DNA from: Marispirochaeta sp964554875
GTDB taxonomy: Bacteria > Spirochaetota > Spirochaetia > JC444 > Marispirochaetaceae
Assembly: GCA_964554875.1 (NCBI GenBank)
Contig: CAZKQJ010000005.1
Span: forward strand, 1-64,000
Reading direction: 5' to 3'
Length of the DNA stretch: 64,000 nt
A model generated the notes under the pieces. It did no database searches. It was not told where the DNA came from and saw only the letters and a program-made list of their open reading frames with translations. Below, in pieces: positions 63,881 through 64,000 of this stretch. Position 1 is the stretch's first letter. The number at the start of each line of letters is the position of its first letter. Both the position numbers and the translations under genes were made by a program.

Positions 63881-64000
63881 ATGGTTCTTTCCAGAGTTTC
63901 CCGGCGTTTTCTGTACGAGAAAATAGCCGACAGCATTTCCGATGCAATCGACACAGGTACAATACGCTACGGCGAGAAACTCCCCTCCCTGCGTAAGATG
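63881..64000 (+). CDS. GntR/MocR-type regulator, N-terminal part (cut by window end)
   Basis: Forty codons before the window stops: a winged-helix GntR start (RRFLYEKIADSISDAIDTGTIRYGEKLPSLRKM). This is the N-terminal pattern of PLP-domain MocR regulators or plain GntR proteins; the rest is outside the window. Divergent from the LysE-type exporter and likely its regulator. Confidence 0.8.
   Translation, partial: MVLSRVSRRFLYEKIADSISDAIDTGTIRYGEKLPSLRKM

Overview
The window reads as chromosomal DNA of a free-living, probably saccharolytic spirochaete. This rests on gene content: a LruC-domain lipoprotein, an FecR/PEGA/beta-propeller lipoprotein, 7TM-DISM hybrid kinases, a giant GH13-glycogen synthase fusion, many lipoproteins with loose lipoboxes, a small charged protein next to an RRM protein, and moderately high GC. 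No rRNA, tRNA, CRISPR array or complete insertion sequence was seen. The assignment is an inference from content, not from a marker-gene search.

Layout. 1-3600: a possible mobile-element end, a chemoreceptor with a very short periplasmic loop, and a polar amino-acid ABC transporter (ATPase, permease, binding protein). 3643-14400: the 1632-residue amylase/glycogen-synthase fusion, a charged small protein, an RRM RNA-binding protein with a long leader, an acetyl-xylan-esterase gene broken by an apparent one-base deletion, a large unknown protein, a lipoprotein behind a structured leader, and an MFS transporter. 14426-17150: groES-groEL with an inverted repeat over the promoter, then ferritin. 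17239-23524: two cyclic-di-GMP signalling proteins around a transaldolase-like protein that lacks the Schiff-base lysine, then adenosine deaminase. 23527-32996: a hybrid sensor kinase, a PAP2-like membrane protein, rhomboid protease, a DUF1883 protein, RlmE, an NlpC/P60-like lipoprotein, a tightly overlapping three-gene phosphorelay operon, and ApbE. 33001-41357: TopA, an M23 peptidase, a cupin, a MalY-type aminotransferase, an unknown helical protein, an HD hydrolase and GalU.

41358-54430 is the most accessory part. A gene-free stretch carries repeats. Then five minus-strand genes appear to form one operon: a LruC lipoprotein, a small lipoprotein that is a paralogue of the LruC protein's C-terminal domain, a repeat-rich surface protein of about 2884 residues ending in a FlgD-Ig-like domain, a lipoprotein whose start overlaps its stop, and a GT2 glycosyltransferase. 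I read this as a candidate cell-surface assembly and glycosylation operon; it is the best candidate here for an undescribed system. A truncated Uma2-type gene lies just upstream.

54553-64000 returns to housekeeping and regulation: AroA, threonine aldolase, HtpG, the FecR/PEGA/propeller lipoprotein (divergent from htpG with back-to-back consensus promoters), a TetR regulator behind two identical 16-bp palindromes and its DUF2271 partner, and a LysE-family exporter divergent from a MocR/GntR regulator cut by the window end.
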